Shown piece by piece: positions 43,661 through 53,636 of a stretch of DNA of 64,000 nt. Within the stretch, counting starts at the first letter, position 1. Every line of letters starts with the position of its first letter. Both the position numbers and the translations under genes were made by a program. Origin of the DNA: Prauserella rugosa (GTDB lineage Bacteria > Actinomycetota > Actinomycetes > Mycobacteriales > Pseudonocardiaceae); contig NZ_JOIJ01000011.1 in assembly GCF_000719975.1 (NCBI RefSeq), forward strand, positions 62,001 to 126,000, written 5' to 3'. Below the pieces are notes generated by a model that saw only the letters and a program-made list of their open reading frames with translations, did no database searches and was not told the origin of the DNA.

Positions 43661-44374
43661 TCAGGCCATGCCGGGAGCGACGATGCCGTTCTCGTAGGCG
43701 AACACCACGGCGTGCGTGCGGTCGCGCAACCCCAGCTTCGCCAGGACCCGCGACACGTGCGTCTTCACCGTCGCCTCGCTGACCACGAGCCTGCGCGCGA
43801 TCTCCCCGTTGCTCGCACCCCGGCCGAGCATGACCAGCACCTCGTACTCGCGTTCGGTGAGCTCGTCGGGCCGGTGCTGCGGCACAGGAGCGGCCGCGGG
43901 CTCGGCGAACCGGGCGATGACCCGGCGCGTCACCTCGGGCGAGAGCAACGCATCGCCCCGCGCGACGACCCGCACCGACTCCACGAGGTCCTCCGGCGCG
44001 GCGTTCTTCAGCAGGAATCCACTCGCCCCGGCCTGGAGCGCCTCGAACAGGTAGTCCTCACGATCGAACGTGGTGAGGATGACGATCCTCGGAACGCCGC
44101 CGGCGCCGTTCTCCGGGGTGCCGTTCTCCGGGGTGCTGTTCGGGGGGCTGCCGTTCTCGGCGAGGATCCGGCGCGTGGCCTCGAGCCCGTCGATGCCCGG
44201 CATCTGCACGTCCATCAGCACGACGTCCGGACGCAGCTCCCCCACCATGCGCACCGCTTCGAGGCCGTCCCCCGCCTCGCCGACCACCTCGACGTCCGGC
44301 TCCGCCCCGAGGATGACCCGGAACCCCGCACGCACCAACGCCTGATCGTCGGCGAGCACCACCCGCAGGCTCAT
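43661..44374 (-). CDS. NarL-family response regulator with a repeat insert in the receiver
   Basis: A 237-aa response regulator: receiver with D9/D10 and phospho-acceptor D55 (VVLMDVQMPG), LuxR HTH at the end (ELTEREYEVLVMLGRGASNGEI, SEATVKTHVSRVL). Between the receiver helix after D55 and the next strand (RIVILTTF) there is an extra Pro/Asn/Gly loop with repeated TPENG, produced by 15-bp tandem repeats in the DNA. It overlaps the kinase gene by 4 nt (ATGA). The likely target is the ABC exporter downstream. Confidence 0.9.
   Translation of the reverse strand: MSLRVVLADDQALVRAGFRVILGAEPDVEVVGEAGDGLEAVRMVGELRPDVVLMDVQMPGIDGLEATRRILAENGSPPNSTPENGTPENGAGGVPRIVILTTFDREDYLFEALQAGASGFLLKNAAPEDLVESVRVVARGDALLSPEVTRRVIARFAEPAAAPVPQHRPDELTEREYEVLVMLGRGASNGEIARRLVVSEATVKTHVSRVLAKLGLRDRTHAVVFAYENGIVAPGMA
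44105..44160. repeat. 15-bp tandem repeat within the response-regulator gene
   Basis: GCCGTTCTCCGGGGT occurs exactly at 44105-44119 and 44120-44134, followed by a diverged unit (44135-44149) and a partial one (44150-44160). The unit is a multiple of three, so copy changes keep the frame. Confidence 0.75.
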
Positions 44375-45753
44375 CGAACCTCCTCGCTCTCCGCGCCGGC
44401 CGCGACGTCGACGGGCTCCTGGGGACGCGTCACGGCCCGCAACCCCAGCGGCAGGCTCGCGCGCACCCGGTAGCCGCGCCCCTCGTCCCGCCTGCCGAAC
44501 TCAACGTGCCCCCCATGCACGGCGACCCGCTCGCGGATCCCGACCTGTCCCAGACCACTGCCGCCCGAACCGCCGCGGCCGTATCCGTCGTCGACGATCT
44601 CGACCTCGAGCGCCGTCGCCAGGAACCGTACCCGCACGTCCACGGTCTGCGCTCCCGAATGCTTGACGACGTTGGTGAGCGCTTCCTGCACCACGCGGTA
44701 CACGGTGAGCGCGAGTGCGTCCGGAACCGGCCTCGGTTCGCCGTAGACGCCGTAGTGCGCGACGATCCCCGACGAGTCCATTCTGGACACGAGTTCGGGA
44801 AGGTCGTCCAGTCCGGGTGATGCGGCGTGATCGCCGATCTCGTCGGAGGCGCGTGTGTCGATCTCCGCGTCGGACCGCAGCACGCCCAGCAGGCCGCGCA
44901 GTTCGCCGATCGCGGTGCGCGCGGTCTCCTCCACCGTCTGCAGCGCCTCGCCCGCGAGCACCGGGTCGCGATCGAGCACGCGGCGCGCCGCTCCGGCCTG
45001 AATGCCCATCACGGACACGCTGTGCGCCACGACGTCGTGCAGGTCCCGCGCGATGCGGACCCGTTCGGCGACGACGGCTCCCCGCAGGTTCTCCTGCTGC
45101 GAGCAGCGCAGTTGCGCGTTGCGTTCCTCGAGTTCGTGCCGTCTGCGCGCCGTCTCCCACGCCATGTTCCCGAAGAAGTACGCCGAACCGAAGAAGGCGA
45201 TGTTGATGACGAAGCTGTGCAGCACCGCCGCCATCACGGGGTCCAGCGGACCCGCCGGGCGGAGGTATCCGGACGGTTGACCCGCCGCCTCCAGCGTCGA
45301 CACCAGTAACCACACGAACATCGCGATGATCACGCCGACCCGCGACCACCGCGCCGCGCGCCGGTTCTGTTCCCACGCACCGACGCTGTAGCAGGCGAGG
45401 AACACGCACAACGACGGCACGGTGTTGTCCCCGATCTGCCGCGCCTGGGCCGCGATGAACAGCGCACCGACGACCACCAGCACCGCGACCGGGAACCGCC
45501 TGCGCGCGACCAGCGGCAGGCACAGTGCCGTGCCCCACGCGAGTTGCTCGGCGATCGACGGCGCCGTGCCGAACGCCAGCAGGCCCATGCTGTTCACCAG
45601 CACGATCAACAGCACCATGCCGCCGAGGACGGCGACCATGGTCACCACGTCGGACCTCTGGATTCCCGGCTCCGGCCGAGGTCGACGCCAGTCGCTCCAC
45701 GCCGTCCCTCTGCGTAACGAGGCCGCTGTGAGTCCACCGGTTCCGGATGCCAT
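44371..45753 (-). CDS. Sensor histidine kinase (NarL/DesK type)
   Basis: A 460-aa kinase with about six membrane spans in residues 35-200, a coiled linker (ARRRHELEERNAQLR), HisKA_3 with RIARDLHDVVAHSVSVM and an ATPase domain with EALTNVVKHSG and the Gly-rich SGGSGLGQVGIRERV. The many spans and short loops suggest sensing within the membrane. TAACGT (45766-45761) lies 7 nt before the ATG, so the mRNA is probably leaderless. It forms one unit with the regulator. Confidence 0.9.
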   Translation of the reverse strand: MASGTGGLTAASLRRGTAWSDWRRPRPEPGIQRSDVVTMVAVLGGMVLLIVLVNSMGLLAFGTAPSIAEQLAWGTALCLPLVARRRFPVAVLVVVGALFIAAQARQIGDNTVPSLCVFLACYSVGAWEQNRRAARWSRVGVIIAMFVWLLVSTLEAAGQPSGYLRPAGPLDPVMAAVLHSFVINIAFFGSAYFFGNMAWETARRRHELEERNAQLRCSQQENLRGAVVAERVRIARDLHDVVAHSVSVMGIQAGAARRVLDRDPVLAGEALQTVEETARTAIGELRGLLGVLRSDAEIDTRASDEIGDHAASPGLDDLPELVSRMDSSGIVAHYGVYGEPRPVPDALALTVYRVVQEALTNVVKHSGAQTVDVRVRFLATALEVEIVDDGYGRGGSGGSGLGQVGIRERVAVHGGHVEFGRRDEGRGYRVRASLPLGLRAVTRPQEPVDVAAGAESEEVR

Positions 45754-45799
45754 GCCGGCTACGTTATCCGCCGTCCGGTTCCGTGGGCTCGGTATGCGC

Positions 45800-47341
<1,542 letters not shown>

Positions 47342-47356
47342 TCTCCACCCCCAGGT

Positions 47357-47382
47357 TTTTCGGATACGATCGTATCCGAAAA
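47357..47382. promoter_or_regulatory. 26-bp perfect palindrome between MFS and TetR-CYP140
   Basis: TTTTCGGATACGA and its exact complement abut at 47357-47382. The site is 16 bp from the MFS start and 21 bp from the TetR start, so one TetR operator probably represses both directions. Confidence 0.85.
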
Positions 47383-47402
47383 CTGTCATGGGAGGCGAGT
47401 CC

Positions 47403-48047
47403 GTGCCGAAAGTGGTGGATCGGAACGCGCGGCGGTACGACATCGCGGACGCGACGCTGCGGTTGGCCGCGCGAGAGGGACTGGAGGCGGTGAGCATCCG
47501 GTCCGTGGCCGCGGAGGCGGGCATGTCCGCGGGAGCCGTGCAGAAGTACTTCGCCACGAAGGACGAGTTGTTGCTCTGCGCGCTGGACCTGTCCGACGAG
47601 CGCCTGGTGCAGCGCTGGCGGGAGTTGCCCGGCGACGCGCCGCTCACCGACTATCTGCGCGAGGCGCTGCCGCTCGACGAACGCACCCGCGAGGAGAATG
47701 CCCTCCTCTGGTCGTTCACTGCGCGCGCGGCGTACCGGCCCGAGTGGGCCCGTCGCATCGCCGCGAGCTACCGGGAACTGCACGACATGTTGGTCGCGGC
47801 CCTCGGCGGGACCGCTGGGGAATCCGCAGAGACGTCCGAGGGCAGGTCCGTCGACGATCTCGCGCACGCGATCATCGCTCTGACCGACGGGTTCGCCCAT
47901 CGGATGATGCAGCACTCGCCCGACGATCCGGAGGTGGAGGGACTGTTGCGGGCACTCGAGCACGCCGTGACCGTGCTGCTCACGACCGACCCCCTTTTGC
48001 CGTCGGGCCCGCAGGGGCAGACTGGACCCGTAACTACTGAGCAGTAG
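47403..48047 (+). CDS. TetR-family transcriptional regulator
   Basis: A 214-aa TetR-type regulator. HTH at about 8-55 (YDIADATLRLAAREGLEAVSI, MSAGAVQKYFATKDELLLCAL); the GAVQKYF recognition helix is typical of a subgroup that controls transporters and P450s. GGAGG lies 8 nt before the GTG at 47403. A CYP140-like gene follows 18 bp after the stop, so the two share a transcript. Confidence 0.9.
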   Translation: MPKVVDRNARRYDIADATLRLAAREGLEAVSIRSVAAEAGMSAGAVQKYFATKDELLLCALDLSDERLVQRWRELPGDAPLTDYLREALPLDERTREENALLWSFTARAAYRPEWARRIAASYRELHDMLVAALGGTAGESAETSEGRSVDDLAHAIIALTDGFAHRMMQHSPDDPEVEGLLRALEHAVTVLLTTDPLLPSGPQGQTGPVTTEQ

Positions 48048-48065
48048 ATAACGGGAGGGCCAACG

Positions 48066-49367
48066 GTGACGCTCGCGAAACAGGCCGTCCGCTGGGGAGT
48101 CACGCACGCGATTCCGCGCACGGCGTTGCGCGCCGCCGCCCGCAAGGGTGACCTGCAGGCGCGGTTGTTCATCGAGTCGGCGCAGATCCCGACGTTGGGC
48201 CTGACCGGGTTGTTCGACGAGATCCACGGCAGGGAGCCGGTGGTCCGTGGGCAGTACTCGTATCTGGTGTCACGGCATCCGATCGTGCGGGAGGTGCTGA
48301 CCTCGCAGGATGTGCGTGCCGGGGTCGATCGGGTCGACGGCGTGTTCGGCACGTTGGGCCGGTGGGCCGCGTCGGATCATCTGCATCCGATCGAGCCGCC
48401 GTCGTTGTTGGCGACGGAACCTCCGGATCACACGCGGTACCGCAAGTTGGTCACGCGGGTGTTCACGGCGCGTGCGGTGGAGCGTTTGCGGGAGCGCACC
48501 GAGGAGATCGCGGCCGAGTTGCTCGACCGGATGGCCGAGCGGGCCGACCGCGGGGAGCCGGTCGATCTGGTCGAGTCGTACTGCAGTTTGTTGCCGGTGA
48601 CGGTGATCGCGGAGATCCTCGGCGTCCCGTCGCACGAGCGCGACACGGTATTGCGGCTGGGCACGGCTGCCGCGCCGAGTTTGGACATGGGGATGCCGTG
48701 GCGGCAGTTCCGGGAGACGGATTCCGCGCTGCAGGAGTTCGACGAGTGGCTCGGTGGGCATCTGGCGGCGTTGCGGGCCGAGCCGGGTGACAATCTGCTG
48801 AGTCAGCTCGTGGCGGCGCGCGAGGACGGCGTCGGCTTGGACGACAAGGAGTTGCGCGCGACCGCGGGCCTGGTGTTGGCGGCCGGTTTCGAGACGACGG
48901 TGAATCTGCTCGGCAACGGCGTGGCGTTGTTGCGGGACCATCCGGAACAGTTGGACAAGGTGCGCCAGGACGCGTCGCTGTGGCCGGGGGCCGTCGACGA
49001 GATGCTGCGGGTCGACCCGCCGGTGTTGTTGACGGGCCGCACCGTCGTGCGGGACACCGAGTTCGCCGGCACGCCCGTGCGCGCCGGTTCGGTGGTGACG
49101 ACGTTGCTGGCGGGCGCCAACCGGGATCCCGCGGTGTTCGACGATCCACACACGTTCGACGTGACCAGGCCGAACTCGCGGGAGCACATCTCGTTCTCGT
49201 CGGGCAGGCACTACTGTCTCGGTGCGGCGTTGGCCCGCATGGAGGGCGAGGTCGGCCTCCGCGCGCTGTTCGATCGCTTCCCGGATCTGACGTTGCTGCC
49301 CGGCGCGCAGCATCGGCCGACACGGATCCTGCGCGGATACGAGCGGTTGCCGGCCCGGCTGAGCTGA
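48066..49367 (+). CDS. Cytochrome P450, CYP140-like
   Basis: A 433-aa P450. Heme-binding motif FSSGRHYCLGAALAR with the cysteine ligand, I-helix AGFETTVNLLGNG, K-helix EMLR. The whole chain resembles mycobacterial CYP140: the N-terminal RKGDLQARL, LLATEPPDHTRYRK, SLDMGMPWRQF and the closing RPTRILRGYERLP. The substrate of CYP140 is not established. GGGAGG precedes the GTG. Co-transcription with a TetR and a divergent exporter suggests a small-molecule response. Confidence 0.9.
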   Translation: MTLAKQAVRWGVTHAIPRTALRAAARKGDLQARLFIESAQIPTLGLTGLFDEIHGREPVVRGQYSYLVSRHPIVREVLTSQDVRAGVDRVDGVFGTLGRWAASDHLHPIEPPSLLATEPPDHTRYRKLVTRVFTARAVERLRERTEEIAAELLDRMAERADRGEPVDLVESYCSLLPVTVIAEILGVPSHERDTVLRLGTAAAPSLDMGMPWRQFRETDSALQEFDEWLGGHLAALRAEPGDNLLSQLVAAREDGVGLDDKELRATAGLVLAAGFETTVNLLGNGVALLRDHPEQLDKVRQDASLWPGAVDEMLRVDPPVLLTGRTVVRDTEFAGTPVRAGSVVTTLLAGANRDPAVFDDPHTFDVTRPNSREHISFSSGRHYCLGAALARMEGEVGLRALFDRFPDLTLLPGAQHRPTRILRGYERLPARLS

Positions 49368-49441
49368 GATTCCGCCGGTTTGGGGCGCAGGTTCGGGGTG
49401 TGCCGGTTTCGGGTGTGCGTGTGCGCGGGTGGTTGTCCGGG

Positions 49442-50656
49442 TCAGAACGGTGGTGGTTCGTTCGGGTCTGGCCGGCTGCGTGCGGCGGTTGATGTGGAGT
49501 TGGGTGTGAGGATGGGTGTGCGTCGGCCGGTGTAGGTCGCCCCGGTGGGTGTGGTGATCGCCGTGGTGCCGCGGGCGGGGTTGTGTCGGGCGGTCCATCC
49601 GGGTGCGTTCTTGAGGCGGTGGTGGCGTCGGCAGCGTGGCGCGGTGTTGGCCACTGAGGTGGGTCCGTGGTGGGCGGCCCATTCGGCTTGGTGGTCGATG
49701 TCGCAGTGACGAGCCGGCCGGTGGCACCAGGGGACAGTGCACTCACGGTCGCGTACCCGAACGAGCTCGCGCATGGCCGCCGAGGGTCGGCGACGCGTGC
49801 GGCCAAGATCGACCGGATCACCCGTAGCGGGGTCGCAGAGCACGGTGCGCAGGGTGCTGTGCGGGTTGGTCATGATCTCCCGGGCCACGGGCGCGGGGAT
49901 GGGTCCGTAGCCGTCGAGTTCGCATCCGGCATCGGACATGGTCAGGGCGGCATCGACCGGCAGGTGTACATACACCAGCGCCGCGGCCTCGGGCACGGTC
50001 ACGCCGGGGTCGTTGCCGAGGAGTAGGTCGGCGGTGACGTCGGCGCGGAGTTGATCCAGGGTGCGGGTCTCTCCGTGGCGGCGCAGTCTGCGAGCCATGG
50101 CATCGACCCGGGCGTAGCAGGCGGATGCGACTTCGGACCGCAGATCCACGGTGAGTCGCGATTGGGCGTGTTCGCCGTGCTGCAACTCCACCCGACGCCC
50201 CGCGTTGGCCTGCCGAGCCCGGGCAGCGTGCCCACCCGGGTCGACCTGCTCGACCAGCCGAGCCACACACCGGGCCATGTTGACCGGTTGCCATGTCGAC
50301 ACCGCAGCATCGGCGAGCTTGTCGGCCAGCAGCGCATCCACCTGTCGCGCATGCTCGTCGGACAGCGGCGCGGTTACTTGCAGCACCCGTCGGGCCCCGT
50401 ACCCGTCCATCAGCCCGGCCCGCATTGCGGCAAGCACACCGGGCATCCGCCGTCTCAGATCCACAGCAACCTGAATCCGCGTCTCCACCTCACGGGCCGA
50501 CAGCCGCAACTCCGGCGCGAGCGCCTCAGCCAACCCGCGCCGCCCGGCAGGCCCGGTGTCCACGGAAGCAAGAAACTCCACCTCCGCGGCATCCACCTGA
50601 GCCCGCCGCACACGAACCGCTTGCGCCGCAGCAACGATATCCCCAGACCCTGTCAC
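49442..50656 (-). CDS. DUF222/13E12-family protein with HNH nuclease domain
   Basis: A 404-aa protein: DUF222 region (about 5-260) and C-terminal HNH motif with VPWCHRPARHCDIDHQAEW and CRRHHRLKN. Such genes occur in many copies in actinobacterial genomes and sometimes relate to mobile introns or repeats; their role is unclear. The GTG at 50656 is chosen because TAGTGT (50669-50664) lies 7 nt upstream, a leaderless pattern; in-frame ATGs at 50677 and 50698 are alternatives. Confidence 0.87.
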   Translation of the reverse strand: MTGSGDIVAAAQAVRVRRAQVDAAEVEFLASVDTGPAGRRGLAEALAPELRLSAREVETRIQVAVDLRRRMPGVLAAMRAGLMDGYGARRVLQVTAPLSDEHARQVDALLADKLADAAVSTWQPVNMARCVARLVEQVDPGGHAARARQANAGRRVELQHGEHAQSRLTVDLRSEVASACYARVDAMARRLRRHGETRTLDQLRADVTADLLLGNDPGVTVPEAAALVYVHLPVDAALTMSDAGCELDGYGPIPAPVAREIMTNPHSTLRTVLCDPATGDPVDLGRTRRRPSAAMRELVRVRDRECTVPWCHRPARHCDIDHQAEWAAHHGPTSVANTAPRCRRHHRLKNAPGWTARHNPARGTTAITTPTGATYTGRRTPILTPNSTSTAARSRPDPNEPPPF

Positions 50657-50934
50657 GCAAAGAACACTACCGAACATGGAGGCGAAACACCATGACACGA
50701 TAGTGGACGGCCTGAATGCGGAGTGTCATCCCGCCGACCTGGTCAGCCGGCGAGGCGAAATCCCCGAGAACAGCCCCACTACCCGCACCCATGCCAAGAA
50801 ACAAACGCCGCACCAACCACACAACCCACATCACCAGCAAACGGATACCTGCACGCAGACCCACGCAACAAAACAGCGCAAGGAACGAAACACCTACCCG
50901 ACGAGGCGGATACCCCAACGCGGCCGCCCCTGCT

Positions 50935-51103
50935 AAACCCGCAACACAATCCCCGGAAACTCAACACAAGCCCCGGAATTCACCACACACACCCCCAAAA
51001 ACCACAACACACGCCCCTGAATCCGCAACACGGGCCCCCGAATCCGCAGCACCGGCCCCCGAACCCGCGACACGGGGCCCTGGAAACGCAACACGGGCTT
51101 GGG
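50935..51103. repeat. About eight degenerate 20-22-bp tandem repeats
   Basis: Units follow the pattern AA(T/A)CCGCAACACGGGCCCCCG with variation; the clearest copies start near 51019, 51040 and 51061. The length is close to 21 bp, so units stay in phase as seven codons, but no gene is supported. Confidence 0.7.
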
Positions 51104-51121
51104 TCCACCCGATCGTCGATC

Positions 51122-51165
51122 TTGACAACCCTGTATGTCAGTTGGATGCTGACGCTGACCGTACA
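51122..51165 (+). promoter_or_regulatory. Promoter and dyad upstream of the SDR-CYP136 operon
   Basis: TTGACA (51122-51127) is followed after 17 nt by GATGCT (51145-51150). CTGTATGTCAG (51131-51141) and CTGACCGTACAG (51154-51165) form an inverted repeat that covers the spacer and the start region, suggesting control by an unlinked repressor. Confidence 0.5.
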
Positions 51166-51207
51166 GAAACCGGTGTGGTTCTCGCCGATCAGCGCAAGGA
51201 GGCGCGG

Positions 51208-52113
51208 ATGGGACAGGGCAGCGTGCTGCGCGGCCGCTTCGGACGCACACGTCGCAGGGCCGGCGACGGCGAGCGGCGTTGCGTCGAGGGGAAGGTCGTC
51301 ACGATCACCGGTGGCGCGCGGGGAATCGGTGCCAGGACAGCGGAAGCGCTCGTCGAGGCAGGCGCCGCGGTCGCGGTGGCCGACCTCGACGTCTCGGTAC
51401 TGCCCGACCGCCTTCGCGATCACCCGCGGGTGCGGGCGTGGGAACTCGACGTCACCGACACCGCCGCGTACACCCGGTTCCTCGACGCGGCCGAGGACAC
51501 GTTCGGTCCCCTCGACGTCGTGATCAACAACGCGGGCATCATGCCGCTCGGGCGGATCGACGACGAGCCGGACGAGGTGACCGCGAAACAACTGGCGATC
51601 AACCTGCACGCGGTGATCCACGGCAGCAGGGAGGCGGTCCGCCGAATGCGCCCGCGCGGCCGCGGACACATCGTCAACGTCGCCTCGGAGGCCGGCAAGA
51701 TCGGCTTCGAGGGCGCCGCCACCTACTGCGCGACCAAGCACGGTGTCGTCGGCTTCTCCGACGCGCTCCGTGCCGAGCTGCACCGCAGCGGGGTGAACGT
51801 CTCGGTCGTCATGCCGTCGGTGGTGAAGACCGAACTCGCGACGGGCCTCGGCGAGTCGCGCGCCATCCGGCCGGTGACGCCGGAGGACGTCGCCGCGGCG
51901 ATCGTCGCCACGCTCCGCGCGCCCAAGTTCGACGTGTACGTACCGGGCGACCTCGTCGTCGCCAACACACTGGGCGCGCTACTGCCCCGGGCACTGTCCG
52001 ACGCGCTCCTGCGCGCCACGGGTGCCCACCGCGTACTCGGCGGCGCCGACCACACCGCACGCAAGGAGTACGAGGCGCGCGCCGTCGGATCGGCCCGCGA
52101 CGCCGCGCACTGA
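51208..52113 (+). CDS. Short-chain dehydrogenase/reductase
   Basis: A 301-aa classical SDR. Cofactor motif TGGARGIGARTAE, DVINNAG-type strand (VVINNAGIMPLG), catalytic Ser in VNVASEAGK and YxxxK in YCATKHG. The extra N-terminal 28 residues and C-terminal 50 residues are common in the group found beside CYP136. AAGGAGG lies 6 nt before the ATG. It probably oxidises or reduces the same compound as the P450 39 bp downstream. Confidence 0.9.
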   Translation: MGQGSVLRGRFGRTRRRAGDGERRCVEGKVVTITGGARGIGARTAEALVEAGAAVAVADLDVSVLPDRLRDHPRVRAWELDVTDTAAYTRFLDAAEDTFGPLDVVINNAGIMPLGRIDDEPDEVTAKQLAINLHAVIHGSREAVRRMRPRGRGHIVNVASEAGKIGFEGAATYCATKHGVVGFSDALRAELHRSGVNVSVVMPSVVKTELATGLGESRAIRPVTPEDVAAAIVATLRAPKFDVYVPGDLVVANTLGALLPRALSDALLRATGAHRVLGGADHTARKEYEARAVGSARDAAH

Positions 52114-52152
52114 CCACATCGGACCAACGAGTCCGCCGTACCGGGAGCGCAC

Positions 52153-53613
52153 ATGGCATCACTGTTGGAACGCACGCAGCGCGCGGCGCGGGAGCGGCTG
52201 TCGTCGGTGCTGGCCGTTCCCGCACCGCGAGCCGTCGACGACGCGCTGCTGCGCTCGACCCACCTCGCCAGACCCGGCACCCTCGCCCAGCCACCCGCCG
52301 ACAGCGGCCTCAAACCGGTCCCCGGCGACCACGGTCCCCCGCTCATCGGGCACACGCTGAGCTACATCCGGTTCGGCAACGAGTTCCTGCGCGACCGCTA
52401 CGAACGGTTCGGCCCCGTGTCGTGGATGGGTTCGGTCGCCGCCGACGTCGTCACCGTCGGTGGACCAGACGCCACCCAACAGGTGCTGGTCAACCGGGAC
52501 AAGGCCTTCTCCCAGGAAGGCTGGACCCAGATGATCGACGACTTCTTCCACCGCGGGCTGATGCTGCTCGACTTCGACGAGCACCGCATGCACCGGCGCA
52601 TCATGCAGGAGGCGTTCACGCGCGACCGGCTCACCGGCTACGTCGCCGACATGGGTCCGTCCATCCGCCGGAATCTGCCGGACTTCGGCTCCGACCGGGC
52701 GGTGCGCATCTACTGGCCCATCAAACAGCTGACGCTGGACGTGGCCACCCAGGTCTTCATGGGCGGCCGCGGCGGAGACGAGAACCTCGACGAGATCAAC
52801 CGCGCGTTCGTGGCCGCCGTGCGGGCCGCGACGTCGATCGTGCGCTATCCCCTGCCCGGCACCCGTTTCCGCGCGGGCATCCAGGGCAGGAAGACGCTCG
52901 AGGAGTACTTCCGCAGACACCTTCCCGCGGCGCGCGAGTCCGAGGGGACGGACCTGTTCGCGGGTCTGTGCCAGGCGGCGACCGGTGACGGAGAGCAGTT
53001 CAGCGACGACGACGTCGTCAACCACATGATCTTCCTGATGATGGCTGCGCACGACACCTCGACGATCACGACCAGCGCGGCCGCCTACTACCTCGGCAAA
53101 CACCCCGAATGGCAGGAACGCGCCCGCAGGGAGTCGCTGGCACTCGGCGACGACGTGCCCGACATCCACGCCCTCGAGGGCCTCACCTCGCTCGACCTCG
53201 TCATCAAGGAAGCGCTGCGGCTCGTCGCTCCCGTGCCGACGCTGATGCGCATGACCGTGAAGCCGACCGAGATCGCCGGCCATCACATCCCCGCCGACAC
53301 GGCCGTCGTCGCGGCACCGGGCGTGAACCACTTCGTGCCGGAGATCTGGACCGAGCCCGACCGGTTCGACCCCGAACGCTTCGCCGAGTCTCGCCGGGAG
53401 GACGCGGCGCACCGGTTCGCGTGGATCCCGTTCGGCGGCGGCGTGCACAAGTGCATCGGCATGCATTTCGGCACCCTCGAGGTGAAGGCGATCCTGCACG
53501 AGATGCTGCGCGCCTACAGCTGGACCGTGCCGGAGGGCTACCGGGCGCGATGGGACAACACGTCGCTGCCCGTTCCCGCAGACGGCCTGCCGATGCGCCT
53601 GCGCCGCCGCTGA
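52153..53613 (+). CDS. Cytochrome P450, CYP136-like
   Basis: A 486-aa P450 with heme motif PFGGGVHKCIGMHF, I-helix MMAAHDTSTIT and K-helix KEALR. It resembles mycobacterial CYP136 over most of its length: the N-terminal GSGLKPVPGDHG-like segment, FFHRGLMLLDF, HRRIMQEAF and the C-terminal PADGLPMRLRR. In M. tuberculosis cyp136 also lies next to an SDR and a TetR gene, so the pair is conserved. The substrate is unknown; CYP51-like sterol or lipid binding is possible. Confidence 0.9.
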   Translation: MASLLERTQRAARERLSSVLAVPAPRAVDDALLRSTHLARPGTLAQPPADSGLKPVPGDHGPPLIGHTLSYIRFGNEFLRDRYERFGPVSWMGSVAADVVTVGGPDATQQVLVNRDKAFSQEGWTQMIDDFFHRGLMLLDFDEHRMHRRIMQEAFTRDRLTGYVADMGPSIRRNLPDFGSDRAVRIYWPIKQLTLDVATQVFMGGRGGDENLDEINRAFVAAVRAATSIVRYPLPGTRFRAGIQGRKTLEEYFRRHLPAARESEGTDLFAGLCQAATGDGEQFSDDDVVNHMIFLMMAAHDTSTITTSAAAYYLGKHPEWQERARRESLALGDDVPDIHALEGLTSLDLVIKEALRLVAPVPTLMRMTVKPTEIAGHHIPADTAVVAAPGVNHFVPEIWTEPDRFDPERFAESRREDAAHRFAWIPFGGGVHKCIGMHFGTLEVKAILHEMLRAYSWTVPEGYRARWDNTSLPVPADGLPMRLRRR

Positions 53614-53636
53614 AGCGACCGCACGAGCCGGACCGG

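Larger units (their letters stand above)
50657..51207. other. 551-bp gap: C/A-rich on the top strand, repeats, promoter
   Basis: Between the DUF222 gene and the SDR gene the top strand is strikingly rich in C and A from about 50760 to 51100. It contains the 21-bp degenerate repeats (50935-51103) and ends with the SDR promoter and dyad. Long open frames here reflect composition only; none has a ribosome site or recognisable protein. Confidence 0.6.

Noticed and set aside
48270..49821. Long minus-strand frames opposite the CYP140 gene
   Set aside because: The plus-strand P450 has complete catalytic motifs; the antisense translations are low-complexity.
49442..50656. DUF222/HNH gene as evidence of an IS element, intron or prophage
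   Set aside because: No transposase, reverse transcriptase, terminal inverted repeats, target duplication or phage genes were found around it.
50716..51207. Extension of the SDR gene upstream through the repeat region
   Set aside because: The extra residues are repeat-coded Pro/Thr/His-rich sequence, while the ATG at 51208 has an ideal ribosome site and gives a normal SDR start.
47403..53613. Natural-product gene cluster because of two P450s, regulators and an exporter
   Set aside because: No polyketide, peptide, terpene or RiPP core gene is present, and each P450 sits in its own small operon resembling mycobacterial loci.
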